DNA of 64,000 nucleotides from Azolla caroliniana (GCA_043228905.1 JBHGNT010000017.1:18662001-18726000), one strand, 5' to 3'. Numbered from the stretch's first letter, positions 49,473 through 61,054 are shown. The notes: generated from the sequence alone by a model not told the origin. Translations and numbers: made by a program.

Positions 49473-51995
49473 TGTTGAGAATCCTACTTGTCCACAACCG
49501 ATAAATATTTGTGTGTATGCAAGTGAAAGGATCGAGAGTGACATTACACAAACGGACAGAAAACCGAAATACAGAGACAAGATATTTTACGTGGAAACCC
49601 TGAAATGGGAACAACCATGGGAGCCCACAGACTCCGAACTAAATCACTATATTGAGAGGAAATACACACACTAAGAATCTCAAGGCAATGATCTTCAGTT
49701 CTTCTTCGTCTGATAGACGACTACAAAGTTATACAACTCTCTCTCACACACAATCTCTCACTCTCTAGTTATAGAGACAACTATCCACAACAACTATTCA
49801 ATAATGATCATCCCCTACATAACTACTTGCCCTAACTATATTTATACTCATACACTTAAATGACTATTTACAAATATAACCTTAATGGGCACATGTAGTC
49901 TATTTACAAATATAGCCCAATCAGATTCGATTGGTTCGCCTATTAGATGAGTCGATTATCGATCGATTATTGATTAGTCGAATTTTTGGCCTGGGCCTAT
50001 CGACCTTGGCTGAGTTAGCCATCGACTGTTTCTGTTCTTCCCATCTACAGGGACCTATTTCGCAACAAACTCCCCCTTCACTCTGGCATGGGATGCTTCG
50101 TCAATCCAATCCATTTTTGACATGCGTCCAACTTTTCTGTTGACAACACCTTCGTCAGCATGTTTGGTCCATTTTCCGCTATGTGGATCTTCGTTAGAGA
50201 AAACTCCTTTTCCTCTACCTTCTCTCGAAGCTAGTGGTATATTCTCTAGATGTGCTTGGTCTTCGAGTGGTAGGCGGCATTCTTTGTAAGGTGAATGACA
50301 CTTTGGCTGCAGCAGTAGAGTCGGAATTCTTCTTGTCGAATCCCCAACTCCCCACAAACTCCTTCATCCAAATAATTTCCTTTCTGGCTTCTACAACAGC
50401 CATGTACTGGTGTTCCATGGTTGATAGTGCCATGACCTTCTGCGGTCTCGACTGTCACGGCACCCCTTCATAAGTCATCACATATCCAGACGTGGAACAA
50501 CGGGTATCTACATTAGCCGACATGTCCGAATCGGTATAACATTCCAATATGGGGTTACCTGAGCTGAATTGAAGGCATGCGCTTTAGGTGCCTCTCAGGT
50601 ATTGGAGTATCCACTTCACTGCAACCCAATGCTCCCTTTCGAGATTGCTCATATATCAGCTGACGACTCTGACTGCACATGCAATGTCCAACCGGGTGCA
50701 AACCATTGCATACATCAAGCTTCTGACTGCTGAGGCATACGATATTTTATACATCTCATCCTTCTCTGTCTTCATCTTCGGACATTGACTTCCGCACAAC
50801 TTACTGTTTGTCGGTAATGACTAACCGACTAGCTTCGCATCTTGCATGTTGAATCTCTGGAGTACCTTTGTCACATATTTCTCCTGTGATAGACATAGCA
50901 TCTTCTTTTTCCGGTTTCGGACAATGTGCATACCCACTATCTACTTTTCCGGATCCATATCCTTCATAGCGAAAGATTTGTTCAAAGCCTTTTTCAAGCT
51001 TCCGATTTTCTTCAGGTCTTGTCCGAGAATTAACATATCGTCAACATACAATAGGAGGATGAGAAAGACTCCTCCATCATATTTCTTAACAAAGACACAA
51101 TGATCGACTTGTGTCTTGTTGAAACCGTGATCCACCATGAAGGATTCAAATTTCCGATATCATTGTCGGGAAGCCTGCTTCAGTCCATAAAGACTCTTCC
51201 TTAACCGGGATACCAAGTTCTCCTTCCATTTTCAATAAATCCTGCATATAAATTTCTTCTTCGAGGTCTCCATGTAGAAAGGCCATCTTGACATCTAATT
51301 GTTCAACTTCAAGGTTCATGTTAGGTGCTATGCTCAGCACCGTCCGGATGGATGTCATCTTTACTATCGGGACAAATATTTCATCGAAATCCACACCCAT
51401 CTTTTGCTGAAAGCCTTTCACCATGTTTTGGGCTTTGTATCTGGGCGGATTCCCGCTTTCTCCGGGCTTCAATTAGTGTACCCACTTGTTTTGAAGTGCC
51501 TTCTTTCCCTTCGACAGCTCGGTTAGTTCATACGTGTGGTTCTCATGCAAGGAATCCATCTTGTCTTGCATGACCCTCAACCACTTTCGGTTGTGGGTAT
51601 ATCTCTCCTCGAAGCTTTCCTGCTCCCCCTAATCGGTTCACAACACATACTCCCTATCTAGAAATCTCTGAAGGGCCCTTCTCTCTCTCAAAGGGTATCT
51701 TCTGCTTCCATTCGAAGCAGTTGACTCCTGTTCGACTTCTTCAGTCAGCTCTTCGTTTGAGTCGGAATCGGGTCCTCATTCGGCCATCTGTCTTCTTTCG
51801 ACCGGTTCCCCTTGTTCCTTAGTCGGCACCTGACTTTGCCTACTATCTATTCGGCCAATTGGTTCATATCCGCCTTTGGTCGGGCAGACTGACATTCGAT
51901 TTGATCAAACATCAACTCGGCTCGAATCGATAGTTGGAGGCTGTTACCGATTAGGAACACGGTCTATGGTCAATCCTTCGACCTAGACCTCAAAG
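49473..51995 (-). mobile_element. Ty1/copia element D, 3' half only
   Basis: A 3' LTR (49473-50067, TGTTGAGAAT..GCAACA) followed inward by PPT AGGGGGAGTT and a minus-strand pol tail closely related to copia B. It stops near 51995 at the LTR of gypsy E. No 5' LTR is in the window, so it is truncated, perhaps by insertion or rearrangement of E. Confidence 0.88.
50078..51950 (-). pseudogene. pol remnant of copia D (RT and RNase H)
   Basis: Same gene order as B but diverged and broken. RT pieces at 51472-51146 (GVDFDEIFVPIVKMTSIRTV, QLDVKMAFLHGDLEEEIYM) and 51138-50941 (LLYVDDMLILG). RNase H at 50433-50215 carries TMEHQYMAVVEARKEIIWMKE where relatives have TTEAEY. Before it lies RRYPLRERRAL, the linker found in B. 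Several stops and frame changes. Confidence 0.85.
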
Positions 51996-52454
51996 TGACT
52001 GTGTTGCAATGAATGGTATTGTCGTAGTGTAATACTTAGTGGGATACCTCACGTATCCTAGTAGCATGTAAGGGAGACGGCTACAACCGAACTCCTTAGA
52101 CAATGGACTAGCAACCACATTGTTACTCACGCCTACGCTCTTACAACTATGCTACGCCACCAAGAATCACAGACACACAGTAGATTAACCACAGACATGC
52201 ACAAGGATCAGAGAAGATAGAACTCTATTAAGATACGCCTTTTACATTCCAAAATCACACGCTACCTCTATCAGAGGATTTCTGCCCTTTATATACACAG
52301 GGTCTTTTTAGCCGTTCACGCTTCCCGCGTGAACCGTTTACATGCGTTACAATTTTACTATATTCTATATTTCTGCGCTCCTGTCTGTCGGTTACTATTC
52401 CGGTGGACAACACCTGGCACGCCTGTGGGACAGTGCCATGGCACGTCGAACCCA
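51996..52454 (-). repeat. 3' LTR of gypsy E
   Basis: Inner end fixed by the PPT (TTAAAGGGG) followed on the minus strand by TGGGTTCGACG. The outer end is placed at a TG near 51996-52000 and is uncertain by a few bases. GTATATAAAGGG near 52288-52300 (minus) is a TATA box. Confidence 0.7.
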
Positions 52455-52466
52455 CCCCTTTAATCT
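52455..52466 (-). other. Polypurine tract of gypsy E
   Basis: Minus AGATTAAAGGGG directly precedes the LTR and overlaps the ORF3 stop codon TAA (52462-52460). Confidence 0.75.
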
Positions 52467-55211
52467 TCCTCCAAATTGATCCAGATGTTTGGTTCTGCTC
52501 CGGTGTCTGGATTTGGGGACGACGTAGTGTTCGTAGGCGTGTCAGTGCGTGGTTCCACTACCTGCTCGTGAGGGCTGCCTATGGTGTCGCTGGTTTCTTG
52601 TGTGGGCGGTCCGAGCTCTGTTGCCTCATCGTGTGCTATGGTGGCCGGTTCCGCCGTTGGCGGGCTCGCGGTAGGTTGGGGTTCTGTCTCGTCCGTAACC
52701 TCCTCCGTGTTGTGGGCCGTAGTCGTGCGCTCTGGTGAGTGAGGTTGGGGTTCCTCTTGATCGATAGTTTCACTTTCTGGTATCGTGGGGGGCTCCGCTT
52801 CCCGTTTTGTGCTGTGCACCGTAATGGTTCTTTCTGGTGACATGGGTTGAGGTTCCTCTGGTTCGGCAGTATCCGGAATTGGTATCGCGATGGATTCCTC
52901 GTTTGTTCGAGTGCTATGAGCTTGTGTAATTTGGTGAAACAGGTCCTCTTGACTTTCACCAAAATCGTCTAGTAGCTGCGTGAGTTCCTCGGAGTGTTGG
53001 TTCGCTAGCGCATGATAATCCTGCACTAGGTCCTTGCGTACTGCCGCAATGCTTTCCTCATTGAGCTTGTAGAACCCACGACCGTCTTTCCTTCGGTTCT
53101 CCCAGTCCGCCCGGTATGTATGCAACTCTGCTGCTTTTGCGGCCCATGCCATCCAACCTTTATCGAGCGCTGCTTTTAATTGCGCCGTAAACCTCTCCCG
53201 ATGTGTTTGAAGAAGTATGCGCACATTGTCGGTTATTGTTTGGCAACGGTTGCGTGCTTCTTCTACGGTCTTCCTGAGGTTGTCAATTTCTCGTTTGTTA
53301 ACCGCCACCGCTTCCTCATAAGTGCTCTTCATTCTTGCCCATAGCTGAGATTCCTTCGAATGTTCAGATGGATTTCGAGCTGATGCCTTCTCTCCTGTTC
53401 TCCTACAAGCTGCTCGTCGAACCATGCTTTCTTCTTCTCTAATAAGGCCCGGAGTCCCGCGATCGCCGCTTCCGATTTTTTCGCTTCTTCCCATAATTGG
53501 GCGTTTTCTTCTTTTATCCGTGTGTGTTGTGTTGCCTCCATTGCGAGTTTCTCTTCAAGGGTCTTCACTGCCTTTCGGCCGTTGGCCCAGATATCCTTTT
53601 CTCTGTCCGAGGACTGGCGAAGTTCGGCGCGGAGACGGTCAATCTCTGATTCCGCCAGTTGTAAGGCCCGTTTCGCTTTCGAGGCAATGTCGGTCTGGGC
53701 TTCCATTTCTTCCCTTAGGGCTTCAACGGTGTTGGTTGTTGGTGGAGCTGCCTACTGCGCCGTAGTCGCGTTACTTTCCAACTTCGTGATGCGTTCACTG
53801 GTCTTTTGTAGCTCGGCTTTTGTAAGTTTAACCGTTTTCCAAACATTTTTATTTTTAATCACCATATCCTTGGCACCCATACTGACCTTCGCCAGTTCCC
53901 TATGCACTTTGACAAGGGCCGCGTTTAAAGGGGGTAATTCCATCCCCATTCGGCGTATACCGGCATTCCTTTGTTTGCCGACTCTGGCTAACTGATCCTC
54001 ATCGTCGCTTTCTGCCATTTGTGTTAGCGCGTGCTCGATCATTTAGCACTCCTCGTGCTCCTCGGCCATTCGTTGTGAGACTTTTATTTGTTGCGTTGCC
54101 AAAAATTCCATGAGTTCAAAAGTGGTTCTGAACTGTAATAGCGCGCCGAACTCATGGGCCGAGTCCGGAATGTTCGGATACGCCGTCAATACGTCTTTCC
54201 CCTGCTGTGATTAAGCCGTAATGATCGGCCGTGGTTCCCGGATTATTTCGAAGGTGGTGTTGGGCTCCGTAGCTACGGAACTGTTGACCATGGTCATCGT
54301 CTCCGTGGCCGCGAGGGTGTCTTTAACTAACCCACGCCCATCCTTCTTGTCCAGCGTCCGCCGTTTCAGCCGTGGGCTTCCTTGACGTGTCTCGGCTTCC
54401 GGTTCCCGCGCAACTTCCTCACCGTGCTCCGCCTGCTCTTCCTGTGTTGGCTGCGTGTCGGGCTGGGGTTCATCCACCCACTCTATGGTGGCCAACTTCG
54501 CTAACCTTCGCTTTGCAGATCGTGGCGGCGGCGTGGGTTTGCTGGCCTGTGGTGCCGGTAGACCTTGGGGTAGGAACAATATCGTCATATACTGTTGTAT
54601 CAATTGGGGCCTTCCCGTAACGCCAGTCCCGTAATGATGCCCCAATCGACTGTGCGCCCTTCAAAAGTATCAACAATGATATCTGCCTTCTACTTGGGCA
54701 TCCCATATGTGTTTATATGTACTCATCCCACTTCTAACAGGAACTTGGCTATTTCGTAGAAAAAGGGGTCGGGGATTTACTTCATTCTATATGGCTTGGC
54801 GGGCGCCGAATAAGGCTCGAAAGATCTCTGCAAGGTTTCCGCGGGAGGGATTTCGAAATGCCTTTCACCCAGAGTGTTGGTGACCGTGTCGATGTTGAGA
54901 TTCCTAGCGATGTCTATGGCGTTAGGGTGTGGAGGTGCCTCAACGACTCTGATGTACCCATCCAAACGTTTCTCCACGAGCCATCGACGCAAGGCGGTAG
55001 AGATGGGTATCGGCATAGTGGGGTTAGGCCCATGGCTAATGGGTGAGGACTGTTGGCTATGGCGAGCTTGAGCTCTGTGATAGGACGGAGAAGAGGGTGA
55101 GGAAGGGGAGCGATGAGAGCGATGAGAGTTAGAAGGTTGGTTTCTGTATTGTGCAGAAAACCTTCTATTTCCTTCTTTTTGTGGCCTAAGGTTCATTGGT
55201 CGGTGAGCCAT
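52460..55211 (-). pseudogene. ORF3 of gypsy E: ~0.9-kaa coiled-coil protein downstream of integrase
   Basis: Starts at ATG 55211, 140 nt after the integrase stop, and ends in the PPT. One reading can be followed through about 2.75 kb with two to three frameshifts (near 54610 and 53400) and about six stops, several of CAG/CAA-to-TAG/TAA type. Parts: Ser/Pro/His-rich basic N-terminus; a block IPDPFFYEIAKFLLEVG, then INTYGMPK and KADIIVDTFEGRTVDWG; Pro/Glu-rich linker; a long heptad-like coiled coil from about 54040 to 52950 (ELQKTSERITKLES, SEIDRLRAELRQSSD, EIDNLRKTVEEARNR); an acidic tail with repeats of EEPQPxSPERT. No transmembrane span, so not a classic envelope. I recognise no named family. 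Such additional ORFs are known between INT and 3' LTR in some plant gypsy lineages. Confidence 0.7.
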
Positions 55212-55351
55212 CGTGGTGCCGCGTGTTCTTGGCCTAGAAGTCTGTGCATGCCTTAAGTTCTTTTAATAGCATCACTATCTTCTCTCTCTTTTTTTCGTAA
55301 CGGTTACATACAATACTATTTTTACACTATAGTACAAGTGGGGCCGTCTAC

Positions 55352-56864
55352 TTACTCCGCGGATTCGCCAGCTTTGTCTTGTCTGGCGGGGAACGGGTTA
55401 GGTAGCGTAGGCCCCAGATAAGGTTTCAGGCAAAACCCATTCACTTTTTGACGTAACACTTCCCCGACCAATGTGCCAAGTTGAAACGTGCCCTGTTCTG
55501 CTCCCACTATCCAGTACGGGCCTGTCCAGCGGAATCTTAATTTTCCTGGCATATGCCCCATGCGTGTTTGGAAAACTAATATTGTTTTCCCAACCGTAAA
55601 GTCTTTTTCACGCGTATGCTGGTGTCGGTCCACGAATGCTTTGCGCCGCCATTGTTCCTACTCTAATATGGCCATACTGCGTAACCTTGTTTCTCCTAGT
55701 TCTAGTAGTTGCTGTAGCCGTGCTTGAATCCGCAAACTGGGTACCTGGAATTCGACTGGCACCACGGCCTCCAAACCAAATGTTAGCCTGAAAGGCGTTG
55801 ATTGTATGCTAGTCTTATAACTGGTACGGTATGCCCAGAGCGCGCTGTGCAATTTGGTATCCCAATCCGTTCTGTTCTCATTGACTATCTTTTTGAGGAT
55901 AGTTTGTAGGGTTTTGTTCGTGGATTCCGCCAATCCATTTGCTTGAGGGTAGTACGACGCACTTTTTTTGTGAACCACAGCGTAATGTTGGGTCAGTTCG
56001 CTGATGACCGTATTGAGGAAGTGACTCCCTTGGTCACTAATGAGCTCGATACGGCAGCCGAAACGACACCAGATGTGTTCGTAAAGGAATTTCGTCGCGA
56101 CTGTCGCGGTATTCTCGTGTAGTGGTTTCGCTTCTACCCACTTGGTATAGTAATCCGTGGCCACCAGGATGTACTTATTGCCTGTTCGAGCGGCCGCCGG
56201 GGTAAAAGGTCCCACAAAATCTAGCCCCCACTTTTGGAAAGGATCCAATGGCAACACTGGTTGTTGTGGCATCCTCCTGACTTCCGTAGGCTGGCCCAAT
56301 CGTTGACATAAATCGCACTGTCTGCAATATTCATACACATCCTTTTGCGTTGTCGGCAACCAAAGTCCCGCTTGCCAGATTTTCCGGGTCGTAACATCGC
56401 TCGCGTAATGTCCTCCTGCCGTACCACAATGGGCTTCGCGTAGAACCGCGGCCTTCTCATCCTGCCGTATTCCGCACCTCCAAATGCCGTCACTGCCTTT
56501 GTGGTGTAGTATGTCTTCTACTAAACAGAAATGTCGACTCCGTACAGCCAACCGTTTTTTCTCATCCGTTTGTAATTGGGGTGGCGGTAACCTTGTGGTC
56601 AGGAAGTAGGTCATTTCCATCAGCCACTGATCTGGAAAATTCTTTCCGTTTGTTCTGCTAGTGTTGCTACCTGCAGAATGTCCGCATCCGGAAAGTCGTC
56701 GTCCGCCTTCTGCGTCGTTTCTCCATTATCTAGTCTGCTCAAGAAATCTGCCACTATGTGTTGCGTACCCAGGAGGTGTTGAATTACAAAGTTGAATTCT
56801 TGAAGCAATAGGATCCATCAAGCCAATTTCCCCGTCAACGCTTGTTTCCCTACCAAATATAGCA
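55352..56864 (-). pseudogene. RNase H end and integrase of gypsy E
   Basis: From 56864 the RNase H C-terminus continues with QEFNFVIQHLLGTQHIVADFLSR. The integrase (56620-55352) shows CDLCQR of the zinc domain, KWGLDFVGPF, LISDQGSHFLNTV and NGLAESTNKTLQ (D,D,E) and a GPY/F-type module RFRWTGPYWIVG. One TAG near 55656 interrupts it before DRHQHTREKDF, and another stop precedes MEMTYFL, so it is inactive. It directly precedes ORF3. Confidence 0.88.
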
Positions 56865-56872
56865 GTGCCGAA
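56865..56872. other. 8-bp target duplication of the hAT element (left)
   Basis: GTGCCGAA at 56865-56872 matches GTGCCGAA at 61071-61078 exactly, on either side of the transposon. Eight bases is the hAT rule. Confidence 0.95.
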
Positions 56873-57224
56873 CATAGTTCTAGCCATACGTCTCAAACGT
56901 GTCATACTCATACGTGAATATTCGTATCATACTCATACGTGAAATGGTTCCAAGTATGATTGGAATCCATTCGTCTATATTTATATTTATATTTATTTTT
57001 ATTACTCTAAATTTTTTTAAAAAAATATGAAAAATAGAAAATAATCAAGATTTTTATAGACAAAAATCAAGACCTTAAATTCATTGAAAACTAACAAAAT
57101 AGCATCCAAAGTTCTAAACATGAACCAAAATTTATCCAAAGTTCAAAACTTCAAACATGAACATTAACCTAGAAAGTAGCTCTAACCTCTAAATTTATAG
57201 TACTAATTGTTAATCCACGCCTCT

Positions 57225-59285
57225 CTACTCTTGAGGTGCATTGTCAAAGTTAACATCTTGCCCATCATCATCATCTTCGTCAAAATCCTCATTAACCATA
57301 GTTGCATGTTGACTTTGCAATACCAAAAGCCTATCATCATCTTCTTCTTTATTAATCATATCCAAAGTCACTTCTATACGGCATGAATCTCTTTCTTTGA
57401 CTTTCTTTAATAGACGATGGTTTGTATGCAAGTATACTAGCTTCTCTATATGATCATGACTCAACCTATTTCTCCTCTTAGTGTGTATCAATGAAAAGGT
57501 ACTCCAATTTCTCTCACATGGAGATGCACAAGTACCTTGAGAAAGCACTCGTATTGCAAGTTTACTTAAATTTGGGGTTTCTCCTCCAAATAATTCCCAC
57601 CACTTAACACCATCTTTCATTCTAGTAGGATCATTTGAAGGTGGAAGTTGAAAAATACCCTTCTCTTTAGTTTTATAAGCATGATACTCATCTAATAAAT
57701 TACCTTGCATCTTAATGTCACCATTTGCATATCGCATAATGGTGTCTATCCAACTAGCATTCACCACATTATCAAAAACTTGAAAATTTTCCCACCAAAT
57801 TGGATGTAAGAGGTATCCAATTGCATGTAATGGTGAATGTAACATTTTGCATCTATCCATGCATAATCCTCTAATTTCATCAAGCAACATGTTATTGATT
57901 CCTTGCATTTTATTTATTTCTTCTATCATTCTTCGTGTACATTCATATATCAACCCCATTGTTGCACCTTCTCTATCCGCCAATCGCAACACTTTTAAAA
58001 TTGGTGAGCATATTTCCACTATCATCTTTACATTTGACCAAAAGGAAGCATTCAATATTATCGAAACTACTTCTTCTGCATGTTGAGTTTTAGATCCCTT
58101 CCATTGGCACCATTCTTCACTAACTACCATTCTTCTTAAACCACTATACACTCTATCATCCAACAAATTTGATAGCACAATGAAACTATAAGCAAACCTT
58201 GTAGTAGAAGGCTTCAACAATTCCTTTTTACTAAACTTGCGAAACATTGCAAGCACATATAGCTTTCTTGTGATGAATGTAGTAACCTTCATACCTAATC
58301 TCAAAGCATCATTAACCCAAGCACATTTTCCTATATCCTCAAACAACAAATCAAGGCAATGACATGTGCATCGAGTAAAAAATATCATGGGCCACTCTTT
58401 CTCTATCATATGTCCGGCTGCCACACAATTTGATGCATTATCCATGCATACTTGCACAACATTTGTTGGGCCAATTTCAAGAATGGTAGCTTTTAGAATA
58501 TTAAAGATATACTCCCCCGTTTTACATTCTCCACTTGTATCCACCGACCTCAAAAACACTGAACCAAACATTGATGAAGCTAGAACATTAATTATTGGTC
58601 TACTTCTAGTATCTGACCAACCATCACTCACTATAGTGCATCCATATATTTTCCATTTCTCTTTGATGCATGAAAGTTTATCTTCAACAACTTTTACTTC
58701 TTCATCTAAGTGCCTCTTTCCCAATTGGAAAGAACTTGGTGGTTTATATGACGGACCAGCCTTTGCAATTGCTTGAACCATATCATGAAAAAAGGTACTA
58801 TCAACCTTAAGATGTGGAATATCCTCTACAAAAAAGAATCTTCTCACTGATTCATCGGCATTCTTATTCAAACTTTTTTGCCAAGAGATTTGTAAGGATC
58901 CACTAGTATTCTCCATTGTCCTCTTCTTACATGATGAAGATGACATGTCAACTACAGATGCACAAGTAGGTGGCACAACATTGGCATTAGATGTACTTAC
59001 ATCGACATTATTCTCACTTTCTGCAATAGAATTTTCATTAGCATTAGTACTTTCATGAGCATCCACATCCAATATCAATTTCTTTATCTCATCTTTTATT
59101 GCTCCAGTGACTTTGCGGCATTTATCCACACCTTGTCCTTTTAGCCCCAAAAGATGGGCTTTGATTCGGTGTGGACCACCAGCAAACACGTGCTTGCAAT
59201 GTTTGCATTCATTTATATGCATTCCTTTATCGTTTCTCTTCACGACGATAACGTGGTCCCATAAAAAGCTCTTTGCTTTGCCCAT
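57225..59285 (-). CDS. hAT transposase (BED finger, RNase H-like core, hATC dimerisation domain)
   Basis: 686 aa in one exon with no stop. Residues ~25-60 hold a BED finger (NECKHCKHVF..HRIKAHLLG..VDKC). About 200-330 is the DUF659/RNase H-like core, with first Asp in IVSDGWSD, second in QVCMDNASN, and the hAT CxxH motif in CTCHCLDLLFED. The C-terminal dimerisation region (~570-640) has LAIRVLSQGTCASPCERNWSTFSLIH, as in plant hAT proteins. Acidic tail DEDDDDGQD. Such enzymes cut and paste elements making 8-bp duplications, matching the flanks seen. Length is normal. Start chosen as first Met of the ORF; an upstream non-coding exon in the 1.8-kb 5' region is possible. It could be active. Confidence 0.95.
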   Translation of the reverse strand: MGKAKSFLWDHVIVVKRNDKGMHINECKHCKHVFAGGPHRIKAHLLGLKGQGVDKCRKVTGAIKDEIKKLILDVDAHESTNANENSIAESENNVDVSTSNANVVPPTCASVVDMSSSSCKKRTMENTSGSLQISWQKSLNKNADESVRRFFFVEDIPHLKVDSTFFHDMVQAIAKAGPSYKPPSSFQLGKRHLDEEVKVVEDKLSCIKEKWKIYGCTIVSDGWSDTRSRPIINVLASSMFGSVFLRSVDTSGECKTGEYIFNILKATILEIGPTNVVQVCMDNASNCVAAGHMIEKEWPMIFFTRCTCHCLDLLFEDIGKCAWVNDALRLGMKVTTFITRKLYVLAMFRKFSKKELLKPSTTRFAYSFIVLSNLLDDRVYSGLRRMVVSEEWCQWKGSKTQHAEEVVSIILNASFWSNVKMIVEICSPILKVLRLADREGATMGLIYECTRRMIEEINKMQGINNMLLDEIRGLCMDRCKMLHSPLHAIGYLLHPIWWENFQVFDNVVNASWIDTIMRYANGDIKMQGNLLDEYHAYKTKEKGIFQLPPSNDPTRMKDGVKWWELFGGETPNLSKLAIRVLSQGTCASPCERNWSTFSLIHTKRRNRLSHDHIEKLVYLHTNHRLLKKVKERDSCRIEVTLDMINKEEDDDRLLVLQSQHATMVNEDFDEDDDDGQDVNFDNAPQE

Positions 59286-59914
59286 ACTACAATCACATTG
59301 ATTTATAAATCAACAATTTAGTAAGTGAGTTAATAAATCTACAATCACATTGATATGAATATATAAAAAAAAACATTAGAAAACTACAATTACATTGATT
59401 TAATAAAACTATAATCCTTTTGAAGTGCTTTTCCTTCTCAAAGTTTAGAATGATTCTCTCACCTTAGAATGCAAATATTAAAACATTTGAACAAGGTGAA
59501 ATTTGTTTGGTATGATAATTGCAAACATGTCCTTCCAAGGAGATTTGCAAACAAATTGTCCATAGTACATACACAAAAACATCTTTTGCCAAAGCTTAAG
59601 GCGAAGCGGAAGATGTACACATCAAAGTATGCATGCCTTATTATTTGATCTTTCTTTGAAATAAAGATGACATGATTTTTTAAAAGCAATGAAGATAGCT
59701 TTGAAAATTGAGACAATGGAAACTTCATTCCCTCATGGTTTGTAAAATTTAGTGAGCCATCTTGCACATTTTAAGAGAATATATACACACTTGTAAATTT
59801 AAAACAACTTGATCAAACAATATATACACATCTTTGCATTTTTTTGTTTTTCACCTCAGTCCACGACTCCACTTAGATTGTGTAAAATGAAGAAGAAATT
59901 GCACAGCATATTGC

Positions 59915-60135
59915 TCAGTTTCGGAGAAATTGCAAAGCATATTGCACAATTTCGGAGAAATTGCACTTAGATTGTGTAAAATGAAGAAGAAATTGCACAA
60001 CATATTGCTCAATTTCGGAGAAATTGCACAGCATATTGCTCAATTTCGGAGAAATTGCACAGCATAGTGCTCAATTTCGGAGAAATTGCACAGCATATTG
60101 CTCAATTTCGGAGAAATTGCACAGCATATTGCACA
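59915..60135. repeat. 31-bp minisatellite inside the hAT 5' region
   Basis: About six copies of AGCATATTGCTCAATTTCGGAGAAATTGCAC with minor variants, partly in direct tandem, upstream of the transposase on its strand. Confidence 0.88.
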
Positions 60136-60734
60136 GGACTCATGATGAGATGAAAAGACAAAAACATGTGCATTCATTAGCTAAGGACTTCCTTTAATGA
60201 AGTAGACATCTAAAGAAAACCACTCTAGAGTCTAAAATTACAAGTTACATATAGTTTTCCACATTATAAAGGCTAATGCATGATCACCGAATGCATTAGC
60301 CTCCATATGGGCATATAGGGCTTTTACGTTTTTTGGAATTATAATTGTGATTAACCCTATAAATCAGAAGTAAAGCTTTGTGTGGTTGATTGAAGACTTT
60401 TCTTAATTAGGTTTAATGTTGAGTGCAGTGCCTAATATACAGAGAATGCACATACAAATTTACAATTCAAGAACACAAAGAGACAATTGAAAAGACAGAT
60501 TTTATTATCAATATGGCATGACCGTGCAATTACAATTTACAACAGACAATTAATACAATGAAAGCGCCCATGCAAGCAAATACATATTACAATTTACAAT
60601 TTACGTGACAGCATATTGCTCAGTAAGTGCAGAGTCCAGACGAATGGGAAGGTGGGAGTACATAGTACATACCTGTGGGCCGTGGCTGCTGCTGCGCTGC
60701 TGAGAGAAATCTCTCTCTGTGTGCCTCTGCTTCT

Positions 60735-60890
60735 AAGTTCTAGCTCTCAGACTCAGACTCTCAGAAAATCAGACTCAGACTCAGTCTCGACTCTCGACTC
60801 TCGACTGTTCACTGTTCACTCTCGACTCACTGCTCAGTCTCGACTCTCGACTGTTCACTCTCGACTCTCGTTAACGCTGCACGCATCAGA
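60735..60890. repeat. CGACTCTCGACT/GACTCAGACT repeats in hAT 5' region
   Basis: Runs of TCTCGACTCTCGACTGTTCACT and GACTCAGACTCAG form an irregular short tandem repeat. Confidence 0.8.
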
Positions 60891-60979
60891 AAAAAACCCC
60901 CAAAAAAAACCCCCAAAAAAAACACCCAAAAAAAAACCCCAAAAAAAATTTAAAAAAAACCAAAAAATTTTAAAAAAAA
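60891..60979. repeat. Alternating C and A homopolymer runs (G-runs on minus strand)
   Basis: A7-8 and C3-5 runs alternate four times (to about 60940), then A-rich with short T and C breaks. On the transposase strand this gives four G-runs separated by T8 tracts. Confidence 0.9.
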
Positions 60980-61024
60980 TGGCAAACGAATATCGCGTAT
61001 CATACGCGTACGTTTGCAAACGTT

Positions 61025-61054
61025 CGCGTACGTCCAATAAATTGGACGTACGCG
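61025..61054. repeat. Perfect 14-bp-arm palindrome near the hAT right end
   Basis: CGCGTACGTCCAAT, AA, ATTGGACGTACGCG: a perfect inverted repeat 16 bp from the right terminus. Next to it, CGTTTGCAAACG (61011-61022) is another palindrome. Confidence 0.93.

Noticed and set aside
52403-53995. Plus-strand ORFs rich in Ser/Arg/Trp/Gly
   Set aside because: Antisense of ORF3 of gypsy E, whose sense strand shows the coherent coiled coil and ends at the PPT.
52460-55211. Envelope-like gene of a plant retrovirus
   Set aside because: No signal peptide, transmembrane span or Cys-rich ectodomain seen; the coiled coil alone is not enough.
60855-61037. Minus-strand Phe/Gly-rich hydrophobic ORF
   Set aside because: It is the translation of alternating C and A runs; no membrane protein is implied.
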